Shown here piece by piece: positions 1 to 8,768 of a stretch of 15,215 bases of DNA. The notes under the pieces were generated by a model. The model made no database searches and was not told the DNA's origin. It was given only the letters and a program-made list of their open reading frames with translations. The translations under genes were made by a program, and so were the position numbers. Position 1 is the first letter of the stretch. The number at the start of each line of letters is the position of its first letter. Where the stretch lies: positions 1 to 15,215 of the forward strand of contig SKPR01000102.1 of NCBI GenBank assembly GCA_007119455.1, in the 5' to 3' direction. This DNA is from Candidatus Brevefilum sp. (lineage in GTDB: Bacteria > Chloroflexota > Anaerolineae > Anaerolineales > Anaerolineaceae).

Positions 1-2657
1 ATGAACAAGATTTTCCAGAAGGTATGTGGGATCAGGCGTTAGAAGCCCTGAAGGATGTTGAAGAAAAAGCTGGCAAAAAGTTTGGCGATCCGTCCAATCC
101 TTTGCTTGTTTCATGCCGCTCAGGCGCCAAGATGTCCATGCCAGGTATGATGGATACAGTGCTGAATCTTGGTTTGAATGATAAAACAGCTAAAGGCATG
201 GTCGCACTGACCGAGAACGAGCGTTTTGTCTATGACTCATATCGCCGGTTGATCCAGATGTTCGGCGCCGTTGTGCTCGGCATTGAAGATGAGGCATTTG
301 AGGAAGAACTCGACAACTACAAAGAAGAAAAAGGCGCAGTAACGGATACCGATCTTGATGCGGATGACTTAAAGAATTTGACAGAAAAATTCAAAGTGGT
401 TATCAAAGAACACAAAGGCTTTGGTTTTCCGCAGGATCCTGTCAAACAGCTTGAGTTAGCCACCAAGGCGGTTTTTGATTCATGGAATGCCAAACGTGCC
501 ATTGATTATCGCCGGCGAGCCAACATTCCAGACGATCTGGGAACTGCCGTCAACATTGTAACCATGGTCTTCGGAAATATGGGCTGGGAATCCGGAACGG
601 GTGTGGCTTTTACACGCGATCCAGGAACAGGCGAGAAGACTCTCTATGGCGACTATCTGATGAACGCGCAGGGTGAAGATGTTGTGGCTGGTATTCGCAA
701 CACCAAACCCATCCGTGAGATGAAGGAAGAATTGCCAGAGGTTTATGAACAATTTGATGAGATCACCCAAAAACTCGAGCAGCATTACCAAGACATGCAG
801 GATGTTGAGTTCACAATCGAAAACGGTAAACTCTGGATGTTGCAGACCCGGACAGGGAAACGTACCGCCAAAGCCGCTATCAAGATTGCGGTGGATATGG
901 CCAATGAAGGCCTGATCGATCGTGAGACTGCAGTGATGCGTGTGGATCCTGAGCATGTGGATCAAATGCTACATCCGCAGTTTGATCCTGAAACCATTCA
1001 AGCTGCCCGGGAAGAAGACCGGCTGTTTGCCACCGGTGTCAATGCTTCACCTGGGGCTGCTGTTGGACGGGTTTATTTTGACGCTGATAAAACTGAAAAG
1101 ATGGCTGAAGAAGAAGGCCAGGATGTGATTATGGTTCGTCCCTTCACCAAGCCGGATGATGTCCACGGTATGCTGGCCGCCAAGGGTATCCTGACCAGTG
1201 AAGGTGGCGCTACATCCCATGCGGCTGTAGTCGCCCGGCAATTTGGTGTCCCTTGTGTGGTGGGCGCTTCCATGATGACGATCAATCTGGACAAGCGTGA
1301 ATTGAAGTCCAATGGTAAGGTCGTAAAAGAAGGTGACTGGATTTCCATTGATGGCTCTTTCGGTGAGGCTTTTCTTGGCAAAATTGATACCATCTCCCCC
1401 GATATTGAAGAACAAGAAGAACTGATGACCCTTCTCTCGTGGGCGGATCAAATTGCTCGCCTCGAAGTTTGGGCCAATGCGGACTATCCCGCTGACGCAC
1501 GTCGATCCCGTCGCTTTGGCGCCAAAGGTATCGGCCTGTGCCGAACAGAGCATATGTTCTTCGAAGAAGAACGGCTGCCCTTTGTTGAGAAGATGATTCT
1601 CAACGCTGAAGAAGCTCAGAAACTGATCGATAATGTCGAGCGGTTAGAAAGCTATCTGGAAACCGGGAAGCTTGAAGGGCAGGCTATGAAGCCAGAAACC
1701 CGTCAAGGCGTCGAAAAGGAATACCAGGAGGCGAAGAAGAAATTGGGTGGATCCCAGGCAGCCAGTGCTTATTATGATGCACTCGACAACCTCCTACCCT
1801 CCCAACGGGAAGATTTTTACGGTCTGTTCGAAGCCATGGACGGCTTACCCGTCATCATCCGGTTAATCGACCCGCCCCTGCACGAGTTCCTTCCTTCCCA
1901 GGAAGAGCTGCTGGTTGATGTGACCCGGATGCGGGTGAAGGGTGAAAAAGCAGGACTTGAAGAAAAAGAAACGCTATTGGAAGCTGTCAACAAGCTCCAC
2001 GAAAGCAACCCGATGATGGGATTGCGCGGCATCCGCCTGGGGATTGTCTATCCGGACATCATGCGCATGCAGGTTCGGGCGATCTTCGAAGCAGCCAGCG
2101 ATGCAGCCAATAAGGGCATCGATGTACATCCTGAGATCATGATCCCCCTGACCGGGCATATCAATGAGCTTAAGAAAGTTCAACCCGAACTCGTGGCCAT
2201 CGCCAAACAGGTGATGGAAGAAAAAGGTGTTGAGTTTACCTATAAATTTGGCACGATGATTGAAATCCCCCGCGCGGCGTTGACGGCCGATGAGATCGCT
2301 GATGTGGCGGAGTTCTTCTCCTTTGGCACCAATGACCTGACCCAGATGACTTTCGGGTACAGCCGTGATGATGCAGAACGGAACTTCCTGATCACCTATG
2401 TCGAACAGGGCATCTTGCCTGAGAACCCCTTCCAGGTTTTGGATCGCAAAGGTGTGGGCCGGTTGATGGATATCGCTGTCAGCGAAGGCCGCAAAGTCAG
2501 GCCTGACCTTGAAGTCGGTATCTGCGGTGAGCATGGTGGTGAACCCAGTTCAATTGAATTCTGCCATCTCGTTGGCAATAATTACGTGAGCTGTTCGCCA
2601 TTCCGTGTGCCGGTAGCCCGTCTGGCCGCCGCCCATGCAAAGATCAAGAACGACTGA
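1..2657 (+). CDS. ppdK: Pyruvate, phosphate dikinase (5' truncated by window)
   Basis: The enzyme interconverts ATP + Pi + pyruvate with AMP + PPi + PEP in the cytosol. The frame is open from base 3, and the residues before the ATG at 24 (EQDFPEG) already match the family, so that ATG is internal and roughly 50-60 N-terminal residues lie outside the window. Visible in order: the nucleotide-binding domain with RSGAKMSMPGMMDT and SGTGVAFTRDPGTGE; the swivelling phosphohistidine domain with GGATSHAAVVAR (catalytic His codon 1218-1220); and the C-terminal PEP/pyruvate barrel with GLRGIRLG, FGTNDLTQMTFGYSRDD and GICGEHGGEP (catalytic Cys codon 2523-2525). All key residues are intact. An unusual segment of 63 residues (1602-1790) joins RTEHMFFEEERLPFVEKMIL to LLPSQREDF, where I recall the family having about 15. 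A strong terminator follows directly. The family call is secure. Confidence 0.97.
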   Translation, partial: EQDFPEGMWDQALEALKDVEEKAGKKFGDPSNPLLVSCRSGAKMSMPGMMDTVLNLGLNDKTAKGMVALTENERFVYDSYRRLIQMFGAVVLGIEDEAFEEELDNYKEEKGAVTDTDLDADDLKNLTEKFKVVIKEHKGFGFPQDPVKQLELATKAVFDSWNAKRAIDYRRRANIPDDLGTAVNIVTMVFGNMGWESGTGVAFTRDPGTGEKTLYGDYLMNAQGEDVVAGIRNTKPIREMKEELPEVYEQFDEITQKLEQHYQDMQDVEFTIENGKLWMLQTRTGKRTAKAAIKIAVDMANEGLIDRETAVMRVDPEHVDQMLHPQFDPETIQAAREEDRLFATGVNASPGAAVGRVYFDADKTEKMAEEEGQDVIMVRPFTKPDDVHGMLAAKGILTSEGGATSHAAVVARQFGVPCVVGASMMTINLDKRELKSNGKVVKEGDWISIDGSFGEAFLGKIDTISPDIEEQEELMTLLSWADQIARLEVWANADYPADARRSRRFGAKGIGLCRTEHMFFEEERLPFVEKMILNAEEAQKLIDNVERLESYLETGKLEGQAMKPETRQGVEKEYQEAKKKLGGSQAASAYYDALDNLLPSQREDFYGLFEAMDGLPVIIRLIDPPLHEFLPSQEELLVDVTRMRVKGEKAGLEEKETLLEAVNKLHESNPMMGLRGIRLGIVYPDIMRMQVRAIFEAASDAANKGIDVHPEIMIPLTGHINELKKVQPELVAIAKQVMEEKGVEFTYKFGTMIEIPRAALTADEIADVAEFFSFGTNDLTQMTFGYSRDDAERNFLITYVEQGILPENPFQVLDRKGVGRLMDIAVSEGRKVRPDLEVGICGEHGGEPSSIEFCHLVGNNYVSCSPFRVPVARLAAAHAKIKND

Positions 2658-2675
2658 AAATAATTAATGATAAAC

Positions 2676-2716
2676 AACAGGCTGGCCTCGTGACAGGCCA
2701 GCCTGTTTCTTTTTCT
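2676..2716 (+). terminator. Rho-independent terminator after ppdK
   Basis: A perfect 12-bp stem (AACAGGCTGGCC / GGCCAGCCTGTT) closes an 8-nt loop and is followed by TCTTTTTCT. It starts 18 nt after the ppdK stop and separates ppdK from the pdh operon. Confidence 0.92.
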
Positions 2717-2779
2717 GAGGGTTTTTGCCTGACTCAATTCTGGATTTTTTATACAATCGAAAATTTTATAAGACTATTC

Positions 2780-2788
2780 TGGTATAAT
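2780..2788 (+). promoter_or_regulatory. Putative extended -10 promoter of the pdh operon
   Basis: The sequence TGGTATAAT is a perfect extended -10 (TGnTATAAT) in an AT-rich stretch between the ppdK terminator and pdhA. I see no good -35 hexamer, which extended -10 promoters can lack. If used, the transcript would begin near 2795 and carry a leader of about 155 nt. The region 2717-2950 has no gene that I can support. Confidence 0.45.
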
Positions 2789-2840
2789 TTGTAATTGTTG
2801 TCATTAACTGAATAATCAATCACAATTAATATATGTAATG

Positions 2841-2906
2841 TAACGACTCAGCGAGCAAGGGAATAGGGGGCCCCAAACTTCAGCAACAGAACGGCCTGAG
2901 CAGTTA
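2841..2906 (+). promoter_or_regulatory. Possible structured 5' leader of the pdh operon
   Basis: This GC-richer block lies inside an AT-rich leader. TAAC (2841-2844) can pair with GTTA (2903-2906), and after a 2x2 internal loop CTCAG (2847-2851) pairs with CTGAG (2896-2900). The closed core of 44 nt contains GGGAATA followed by GGGGGCCCC, and GCAAC. I do not recognise it as a known riboswitch class. It could be a regulatory leader or chance pairing. Confidence 0.25.
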
Positions 2907-2950
2907 TTATGTAATTATCAAAACAATTTATCAGGAAGGGATGATTACGC

Positions 2951-3964
2951 ATGGAAAAATCAGAACATTTAAACCTTTATCAAGAAATGGTTGTCATTCG
3001 CCGCATCGAGGAACGCGCTGCTGAGTTGTATCAGAAGGGCAAAATCGGCGGCTTTTTACATCTTTATATCGGCCAGGAAGCTGTGAGTGTCGGAATTGGT
3101 TCGATCCGGCAGCCACAAGACCGGCTCATCACCGCCTATCGGGATCATGGCTGGGCCATCAGCGCTGGCATTGACCCTAAATATGTCATGGCGGAACTGC
3201 TGGGCAAGGTGGATGGCACTTCACAGGGGAAAGGTGGCTCGATGCATATGGCTGATACCGAATTAAATTTTTGGGGTGGTCATGCCGTGGTCGGCGCACA
3301 TATACCCATCGCTGCCGGTATGGCACTGGGCGATGTGTACCAGGGCAACGATGACGCCGTGACGATCTGCATGTTCGGAGATGGGGCTACCAACATTGGT
3401 TTCTTCCATGAAGGACTCAACCTGAGTAAAGTCTGGAACCTGCCTGTATTGTGGGTGTGCGAAAACAACCAGTATGGAATGGGCACCTCGGTTGAACGAG
3501 CTTCAGCCGTTTCGGAGATCCGGCAAAAGGCTGAAGGTTATGGCATGCCCAACAACCGGATAGAAGGTATGAACGTGATGACCGTTCGTGAAGAGACGTC
3601 AAAAGTTCTGGAGGAAGTTCGCAATGGTGGTGGTCCTTACTTGCTAGAGATCGTGACCTACCGTTTCAGGGGGCATTCCATGGGCGATCCGGAACGTTAT
3701 CGCGAAAAAGATGAGGTCAAAAAGTGGGAGGACGAAGATCCTATCGGAGTTTTCAGAAATTACCTGCTCGAAGAGGAGATCGCTTCCGAAGAAGAATTGG
3801 ATGAGCAGGATGAGGAAGCAGAAGTAATTGTCGATGAGGCGGTTGACTTTGCTGAATCAAGCCCTGATCCGGACGATGAAGCACTCTTTGAACATATTTA
3901 CGCTGAACCGACCCCCGTTGAATACAGGGGCTACGCCATGGCACAGGAAAGCGAGGAAAAATAA
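2951..3964 (+). CDS. pdhA: Pyruvate dehydrogenase E1 component, alpha subunit
   Basis: This is the thiamine-diphosphate-dependent E1-alpha subunit (337 aa). With E1-beta it decarboxylates pyruvate and passes the acetyl group to lipoyl-E2. The ThDP/Mg motif is clear: GDG at residues 143-145 and NN at 172-173, with the usual spacing. GGSMHM (about 95-100) and the conserved loop RGHSMGDP (240-247) are also present. The length fits bacterial PDH or acetoin-dehydrogenase type alpha subunits. A Shine-Dalgarno AGGAAGGG (2933-2940) lies 10 nt before the ATG. The C-terminal tail is strongly acidic. pdhB starts one base after the stop codon. The 2-oxoacid dehydrogenase call is secure. Pyruvate as substrate, rather than acetoin or branched-chain oxoacids, is inferred from the sequence style and the neighbouring ppdK. 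Confidence 0.93.
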   Translation: MEKSEHLNLYQEMVVIRRIEERAAELYQKGKIGGFLHLYIGQEAVSVGIGSIRQPQDRLITAYRDHGWAISAGIDPKYVMAELLGKVDGTSQGKGGSMHMADTELNFWGGHAVVGAHIPIAAGMALGDVYQGNDDAVTICMFGDGATNIGFFHEGLNLSKVWNLPVLWVCENNQYGMGTSVERASAVSEIRQKAEGYGMPNNRIEGMNVMTVREETSKVLEEVRNGGGPYLLEIVTYRFRGHSMGDPERYREKDEVKKWEDEDPIGVFRNYLLEEEIASEEELDEQDEEAEVIVDEAVDFAESSPDPDDEALFEHIYAEPTPVEYRGYAMAQESEEK

Positions 3965-3965
3965 G

Positions 3966-4946
3966 ATGGCACGAATGACAATGCGCGAGGCGATTTCAAA
4001 AGCGCTCTGGGAAGAGATGGAACGGGATGAAAATGTCTTCATCCAGGGTGAAGAGGTTGGCGTGTGGGGTGGTACCTACGCAGTTACTAAAGGCTTTTTA
4101 GACAGGTTCGGTGAAAAGCGTGTGCGAGATACCCCCATTGCGGAAGCGGCGATCGTGGGCAGTGCCATTGGAGCAGCCCTGGTCGGGTTACGTCCTGTTG
4201 CCGAGTTGATGACGATCAATTTTGCCTTCGCAGCCATGGACCACATCGTCAATGAAGCCCCAAAATTACACTACATGTTTGGTGGGCAATTTAAACTGCC
4301 CCTGGTGATCCGTGCCGTAAGCGGCGGTGGCCGACAGCTGGCTGCCACCCACTCACAAACACCTGATGCGATCTTTGCCCATTTTCCCGGCTTAAAGGTT
4401 GTCTCACCTGGCACCCCGGCTGATGCCAAAGGTCTGTTGAAGAGTGCAATCCGCAGCGACGACCCGGTATTGTTTATTGAAAATGCAACCCTGTATCAGG
4501 CCAAAGGCGAGGTTCCGGAAGATGAGGATTACCTCGAACCCATCGGGAAGTCAAAGATCCAGCGTGAAGGTGAGGATGTGACCATTGTGGCCTATTCGAA
4601 AACAGTCCAGCTTGCCATGGAAGCAGCCGACATGCTGGCAGAAGATGGGATTGAAGCCGAAATTGTTGATTTGCGATCCCTGCGTCCCCTGGATATGGAA
4701 CCGGTGATCGAATCCTTCAAACGCACCAACCGGGCGGTGGTGGCTGAGGAAGGTTGGCGGGGCTATGGAGTTGGGTCCGAGGTTTCAGCCCGGATCTACG
4801 AATTGGCCTTTGATTACGTTGACGCACCTGTAAAAAGAGTTGCGCAGGCTGAAGTTCCCCTGCCTTATAACCAGAGACTTGAACAACTGGCGATCGTCCA
4901 GACTGAAGATATTTATAATGCTGCGAAGGAGGTTATCTATGGCTGA
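3966..4946 (+). CDS. pdhB: Pyruvate dehydrogenase E1 component, beta subunit
   Basis: E1-beta (326 aa) completes the alpha2-beta2 active site of the E1 decarboxylase. The start MARMTMREAI is chosen because the family begins there and because GAGG (3953-3956) sits 9 nt upstream. An in-frame ATG at 3828 lies deep inside pdhA and is rejected. Recognisable features are the ThDP-site Glu in DTPIAEAAIVG (E60), the conserved THSQ (His129), and the C-terminal transketolase-like domain with DLRSLRPLD and VVAEEGWRGYGVGSE. The gene overlaps pdhC by 8 nt, indicating translational coupling and matched subunit output. The family is secure. The pyruvate assignment shares the caveat given for pdhA. Confidence 0.93.
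   Translation: MARMTMREAISKALWEEMERDENVFIQGEEVGVWGGTYAVTKGFLDRFGEKRVRDTPIAEAAIVGSAIGAALVGLRPVAELMTINFAFAAMDHIVNEAPKLHYMFGGQFKLPLVIRAVSGGGRQLAATHSQTPDAIFAHFPGLKVVSPGTPADAKGLLKSAIRSDDPVLFIENATLYQAKGEVPEDEDYLEPIGKSKIQREGEDVTIVAYSKTVQLAMEAADMLAEDGIEAEIVDLRSLRPLDMEPVIESFKRTNRAVVAEEGWRGYGVGSEVSARIYELAFDYVDAPVKRVAQAEVPLPYNQRLEQLAIVQTEDIYNAAKEVIYG
4926..4932 (+). promoter_or_regulatory. Ribosome binding site fixing the pdhC start
   Basis: AAGGAGG, six bases before the ATG at 4939, lies inside the last codons of pdhB. It fixes the E2 start at MAEVVTMPKLG and rules out the longer in-frame reading from 4840. Confidence 0.9.
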
Positions 4947-6255
4947 GGTGGTGACGATGCCCAAATTGGGCTTTGATATGGATGAAGGTAAACTGGTGCG
5001 TTGGGTGATCCCTGAGGGTGATCCTGTGGAAAAAGGGGCTGTCATTGCGGAGATTGAAACCGATAAAGCCACTGTGGAAGTTGAATCTGGTTATGCGGGT
5101 GTCATGTTCCGGCACCTGGCTGAAGAAGACACTGCCCTGCCCGTGAATGCCCCCATCGCCGTGATTGCCGATGAAGGAGAAGAACCGTCCGAGGACGAGA
5201 TTGACTCTTTGGTGAAAGAGGCTGGCGGAGAAGCGCCTGAAAAAGCCCCCACAAAAGAAGATAAGCCAGAAGAAGAAGCTGAGGAGAAAGAAGAAAAGGA
5301 AGAAACCGAAGAAGAATCGGTCGAGGAAGAGGATGCCGATGTAACACCGGCGGGGGGCGTGCGCTCTTCACCACTGGCAAGGCGAATGGCTGAAGATCAC
5401 GATATTGAACTCAAAAAGATTGAAGGTAGCGGCCCCCAGGGACGTGTAGTCAAGAAAGATGTCGAGGACTACCTGGAATCCATGCGTCAAGAAGGTCGGG
5501 AAGAAGAAGCCGAAGCCGTTGAACGAGTACTGGAGCCAATGCCAGCCTTTGCACCCGGTGAAGCGCCGGAAGATGAAGTTGTTGAAATGAGCCGGCTACG
5601 CCAGGCCATTGGTAAGCGGATGCAGAACTCCAACCAGAACTTCCCGCATTTTTACCTGACCCGAAATTATAAAACGGATCAGATGATGGCCCTTCGTAAG
5701 GACATTAATCAGCTTCTACCTGAAGGTGAGAAAATCTCGGTTAATGATTTTATCGTGAAAGCTGTAGCGCTGGCACTTCGTCGCTATCCGAACCTTAACG
5801 CCTCAATTGAAGACAAAACCCATATCCGCAGACACGGGCAAGTCAATGTCGGTGTGGCGGTGGCGGTAGAAGGCGGTTTGATGACCGTGGTCTGTAAAGA
5901 TGCCGATCAAAAACCTGTCCGCCTGATTGCCCGTGAGGTGCGTGAAATGGCAATCCGGGCACGTGAACGTAAGGTAAAAAATGAAGATATCGAAGGTTCG
6001 ACCTTTTCCATCAGCAACCTGGGGATGTATGCCATCGACAATTTTGCTGCCATCATCAACCCGCCAGAGGCTGCAATCCTGGCAGTTGGTGCTGTTCAGA
6101 AAGTACCTGATGTGGTGGATGGTGAGGTGGTTGTCGCTTCACGGATGAAAGCCACCCTCTCTGCCGATCACCGGGTCACAGACGGGGCAGAAGCTGCTGA
6201 ATTTATGGAAGTATTGGCGGATTATCTCGAAGAACCGATGCGGTTACTATTGTAA
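4939..6255 (+). CDS. pdhC: Dihydrolipoamide acetyltransferase (PDH E2 component)
   Basis: E2 (438 aa) moves the acetyl group from its lipoyl arm to CoA and forms the core of the complex. Domain order: one lipoyl domain (about 1-80; lipoylated Lys43 in ETDKATVEV); a very Glu/Lys-rich linker (about 82-133); the peripheral-subunit-binding domain (about 141-179, SSPLARRMAEDHDIEL, GSGPQGRVVKKDV); a second linker; and the catalytic acyltransferase domain (about 213-438) ending in DHRVTDG, with active-site His411 and Asp415. The single lipoyl domain suits a bacterial or mitochondrial-type E2. Acetyltransferase rather than another acyltransferase is inferred from the operon. No E3 gene follows; a terminator begins 29 nt after the stop. 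The binding domain implies that an E3 made elsewhere docks here. Confidence 0.94.
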   Translation: MAEVVTMPKLGFDMDEGKLVRWVIPEGDPVEKGAVIAEIETDKATVEVESGYAGVMFRHLAEEDTALPVNAPIAVIADEGEEPSEDEIDSLVKEAGGEAPEKAPTKEDKPEEEAEEKEEKEETEEESVEEEDADVTPAGGVRSSPLARRMAEDHDIELKKIEGSGPQGRVVKKDVEDYLESMRQEGREEEAEAVERVLEPMPAFAPGEAPEDEVVEMSRLRQAIGKRMQNSNQNFPHFYLTRNYKTDQMMALRKDINQLLPEGEKISVNDFIVKAVALALRRYPNLNASIEDKTHIRRHGQVNVGVAVAVEGGLMTVVCKDADQKPVRLIAREVREMAIRARERKVKNEDIEGSTFSISNLGMYAIDNFAAIINPPEAAILAVGAVQKVPDVVDGEVVVASRMKATLSADHRVTDGAEAAEFMEVLADYLEEPMRLLL

Positions 6256-6284
6256 ACCATCAGTCATTGATCTACTGGTCAGTC

Positions 6285-6325
6285 CAGCTCCACATCTCTG
6301 AAACAGGAATGTGGAGCTGTTTTTT
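6285..6325 (+). terminator. Rho-independent terminator after pdhC
   Basis: A perfect 11-bp stem (CAGCTCCACAT / ATGTGGAGCTG) with a 13-nt loop is followed by six T. It ends the pdh operon and lies just before the convergent transglycosylase gene. On the minus strand the stem has no T tract after it, so it is probably one-directional. Confidence 0.9.
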
Positions 6326-6335
6326 GATAACGCTC

Positions 6336-8768
6336 TTACCGTTCTTCCGGCTCGCCATAAAGCCAGCCGTAAATATAGTGAATTTCGTTGATCAGGCGGA
6401 TATAGTTGCGTGTTTCCTCAAGCCGGACGGTCTCCAGAAAGAGGTCCGGGTCGTTGATGGGGGTCATTTCCTTCCACACAATTGTGTTACCCCACCCGCC
6501 ATTATAGGCGGCCAGAATGGCATACAGATCACCCTCAAAATAATTGTGTAATTGGCGGAAATAATTGGCTCCGAACACCAGGCTCACATGCGGTCGGTAC
6601 AGGTCTTCAACAGTGTAATCTTCCGGCCATCCCAGGTTATTGGCCAGGTCCGTGCCGGTATCTGGCATGATCTGCATCAGGCCGCGAGCACCGGCTACAG
6701 AACGGGCAAAACCCTCGTAACCGCTTTCCTGCCGCATGATGGATAGCAGCAAGAGGGGAGAGATGTTCTGATCTTCAGTGATGGGGAGCAGCCAGTCCAG
6801 GTAATAGGCGCCGAACCTGATCCGGGAGAAATATTCCGGCGCGCTGAGGGCGTTTCCCCCCTCCATGCCAGCCAGGCGCAGGACCTGTGAACTGGCTACC
6901 AGTGCTGACCGGTAAAGACCGATCTCGACCAGAGCCGGGATTAAACGAAATGTCTGGGCGGGGTCCTGTGCAAGTTCAACCCGTAAAGCTTCCAATTCAT
7001 CTTTCGCTGCGGGATAATCACCCAGAGCCCAAAATTCATGAGCCCGCTGATAGCGTGGATCAATCGCCAGCATACCCGGGCTTTCCAGGTTAATGTCTGG
7101 GGGTAGATCAAAGGTCATTCGCAACCAGTCTTCGGCTTCCTGTCGGTAGGGTTCCAGATCAGGATCAAGGTCGTAGGTTTGCGGCTCTGAAAACGGTGGT
7201 CGCCCAATCAGGAGGTCTTCAGCGCGGATGCTGTAATGTCCGAAGGGGTTGGCCATTTGAGCCTGCTTCCAGCTATCCAGTGCTGCGCTGATATCACCCT
7301 GGGCATCCTGGCTTTTGCCGATCCAAAGGTAAGCAGCCGCTTCCTCGGGAGGCCTGCTGGCCAGAACCAGAGCCCGTGAGAAATAGGGTTTAGCAGCAGC
7401 CCAGTCACCCAGCCTCACGTAAGCGATTCCCCCAAAGAACACCGCCTCGAAGGCCTCGGGGGAGTCAGGGTATTCACTTGCTATCCGTCCCCAGGTCTGA
7501 GCAGCCTCTTCCAGCATCCCGGCCCGTTCATACGAACGACCTGCACGGAACAAGAAATCCGGTGCTTCAAGTGCATCGGGCCGCTGGGCGACGAAATCCA
7601 GGGCAGCTTCAGCAGCCTGTCCGGGTTCTTCCAGAAAGGCCCATAGCGTAAACTCAATGCTCTGCCAGGCGTTCACGTAGAAGGGACTGGTGGGGTGATC
7701 TTCAATCAATTCGTACCACAGGTCCAGGGCTTGTCGATAGTTCGATTCTGGCTCAGACCCGCCGAGTGATCGGGTGGATAGCCCTTTATAATAGAGCGCA
7801 GCATCACGGAAGGACTCCGGTGCACTCGCCAGGTACCGATCGAAAGCAGCGATGGCCAGGGCATGGTTGCCCCGATGATAATTAACCAAGCCCCGCTGGT
7901 ACTCATTCACCTCGACCCCGGCATTAACCAGAGTCACCAGGGCAGTGTGGGCATCAAATGCGAAGGGGTAATTTGCCACTGATTCGCGGAAGATTTCATA
8001 GGCCTGGTCGGTTTCATCCCTTTCCAGGAGGATGCGTCCGATCAGGAGCGCCATCTGGGCTTTCGTGAAGTCATTGCTTGAGGTGTTGTAAAGGTCCTGA
8101 TAAAGCGAAAGGGCTGTCTCATTATCGCCACTGTCCTGGAAGGCACGTGCGATTTTAACAGCTAGGACTTCGCTGCCCTCACCGGGGTGGGCCAGGTAGG
8201 CAGCCTGGTAACTTTCGATGGCTGCAGTGTGGTCGAGCAGGGAGGTGAAGAGGTCGCCGCGCAGCTCGTGTACATGTTCGTCAAATAAACCGGGTTGCAG
8301 ATCAAGGTAGACCTGGTAGGCCTCCAGGGCTTCAGGGTAACGTTGCAGGCGGGTGTAGGTCTTTCCCAGCATATACTGGGCCCGGGCAGCCGTTGTGATT
8401 TTTTCAGCGGCGGCTGCCTGTCTCAGGTAGTTGAGTCCGGTACTGGTTTCACCCTGGTGGTAATAAGCCTGCCCCAGGCCCAGGTGGCTGTGTGCAACCA
8501 GGTCAGGATCATCGTCTCTTTCCAGCGCATCTCTGAAATTCATAATGGCAGTTTGATAATCACCCATGAAGAGTGCTGTGTCACCATCACTGACGATCTG
8601 CTCAGGGGGTGGTGGCAGTGTGGGTGTGGGCGAAGGTGCTATCGTGGCTGTCGCAGTGCTGGCCGGCAAGTCCGGTGCAGGTTCACCCTGTGGGGCAGGT
8701 GCCTGTGTACAGGCCACCAGGATCAGGGCAAGTACAATTGTCATAATATGCCTTATTCGATAAATCAT
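6336..8768 (-). CDS. Lytic transglycosylase lipoprotein: TPR-like repeats plus SLT domain
   Basis: Predicted murein lytic transglycosylase of 810 aa, related in layout to Slt70. It would cleave the MurNAc-GlcNAc bond of peptidoglycan on the outer face of the membrane. A lipoprotein signal with lipobox LVAC (Cys20) is followed by a Pro/Thr-rich linker (about 21-56), then a long helical region with many TPR-like units (for example GDYQTAIMNFRDALER and AQYMLGKTYTRLQRYPEALE). The C-terminal SLT domain (about 660-780) has catalytic Glu681 in MRQESGYE, then GARGLMQIMP and AAYNGGWGN. The ATG at 8768 is kept because it supplies the basic n-region (R4, R6). An ATG at 8744 with AAGG just upstream is the alternative. 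No clear promoter or Shine-Dalgarno is visible for the longer start. Confidence 0.9.
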   Translation of the reverse strand: MIYRIRHIMTIVLALILVACTQAPAPQGEPAPDLPASTATATIAPSPTPTLPPPPEQIVSDGDTALFMGDYQTAIMNFRDALERDDDPDLVAHSHLGLGQAYYHQGETSTGLNYLRQAAAAEKITTAARAQYMLGKTYTRLQRYPEALEAYQVYLDLQPGLFDEHVHELRGDLFTSLLDHTAAIESYQAAYLAHPGEGSEVLAVKIARAFQDSGDNETALSLYQDLYNTSSNDFTKAQMALLIGRILLERDETDQAYEIFRESVANYPFAFDAHTALVTLVNAGVEVNEYQRGLVNYHRGNHALAIAAFDRYLASAPESFRDAALYYKGLSTRSLGGSEPESNYRQALDLWYELIEDHPTSPFYVNAWQSIEFTLWAFLEEPGQAAEAALDFVAQRPDALEAPDFLFRAGRSYERAGMLEEAAQTWGRIASEYPDSPEAFEAVFFGGIAYVRLGDWAAAKPYFSRALVLASRPPEEAAAYLWIGKSQDAQGDISAALDSWKQAQMANPFGHYSIRAEDLLIGRPPFSEPQTYDLDPDLEPYRQEAEDWLRMTFDLPPDINLESPGMLAIDPRYQRAHEFWALGDYPAAKDELEALRVELAQDPAQTFRLIPALVEIGLYRSALVASSQVLRLAGMEGGNALSAPEYFSRIRFGAYYLDWLLPITEDQNISPLLLLSIMRQESGYEGFARSVAGARGLMQIMPDTGTDLANNLGWPEDYTVEDLYRPHVSLVFGANYFRQLHNYFEGDLYAILAAYNGGWGNTIVWKEMTPINDPDLFLETVRLEETRNYIRLINEIHYIYGWLYGEPEER

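Noticed and set aside
1974..2534. 186-codon open frame antisense to ppdK
   Set aside because: It lies wholly opposite conserved PPDK catalytic sequence and has no protein-like motif.
2866..2874. GGGGGCCCC as a hairpin
   Set aside because: The arms touch, leaving no loop, so it cannot fold on itself; at most it pairs with other parts of the leader.
2846..2903. SAM-I riboswitch-like string (GAG, AGGGA, GGCCC, GCAAC in order) upstream of pdhA
   Set aside because: The order of short motifs recalls SAM-I, but the element closes only 8 nt after GCAAC, leaving no room for the P3 and P4 helices. The downstream genes have no link to methionine or SAM.
3828..3965. Longer pdhB start inside pdhA
   Set aside because: It reads through the end of pdhA in another frame and lacks family similarity; the ATG at 3966 has a ribosome binding site and the family start.
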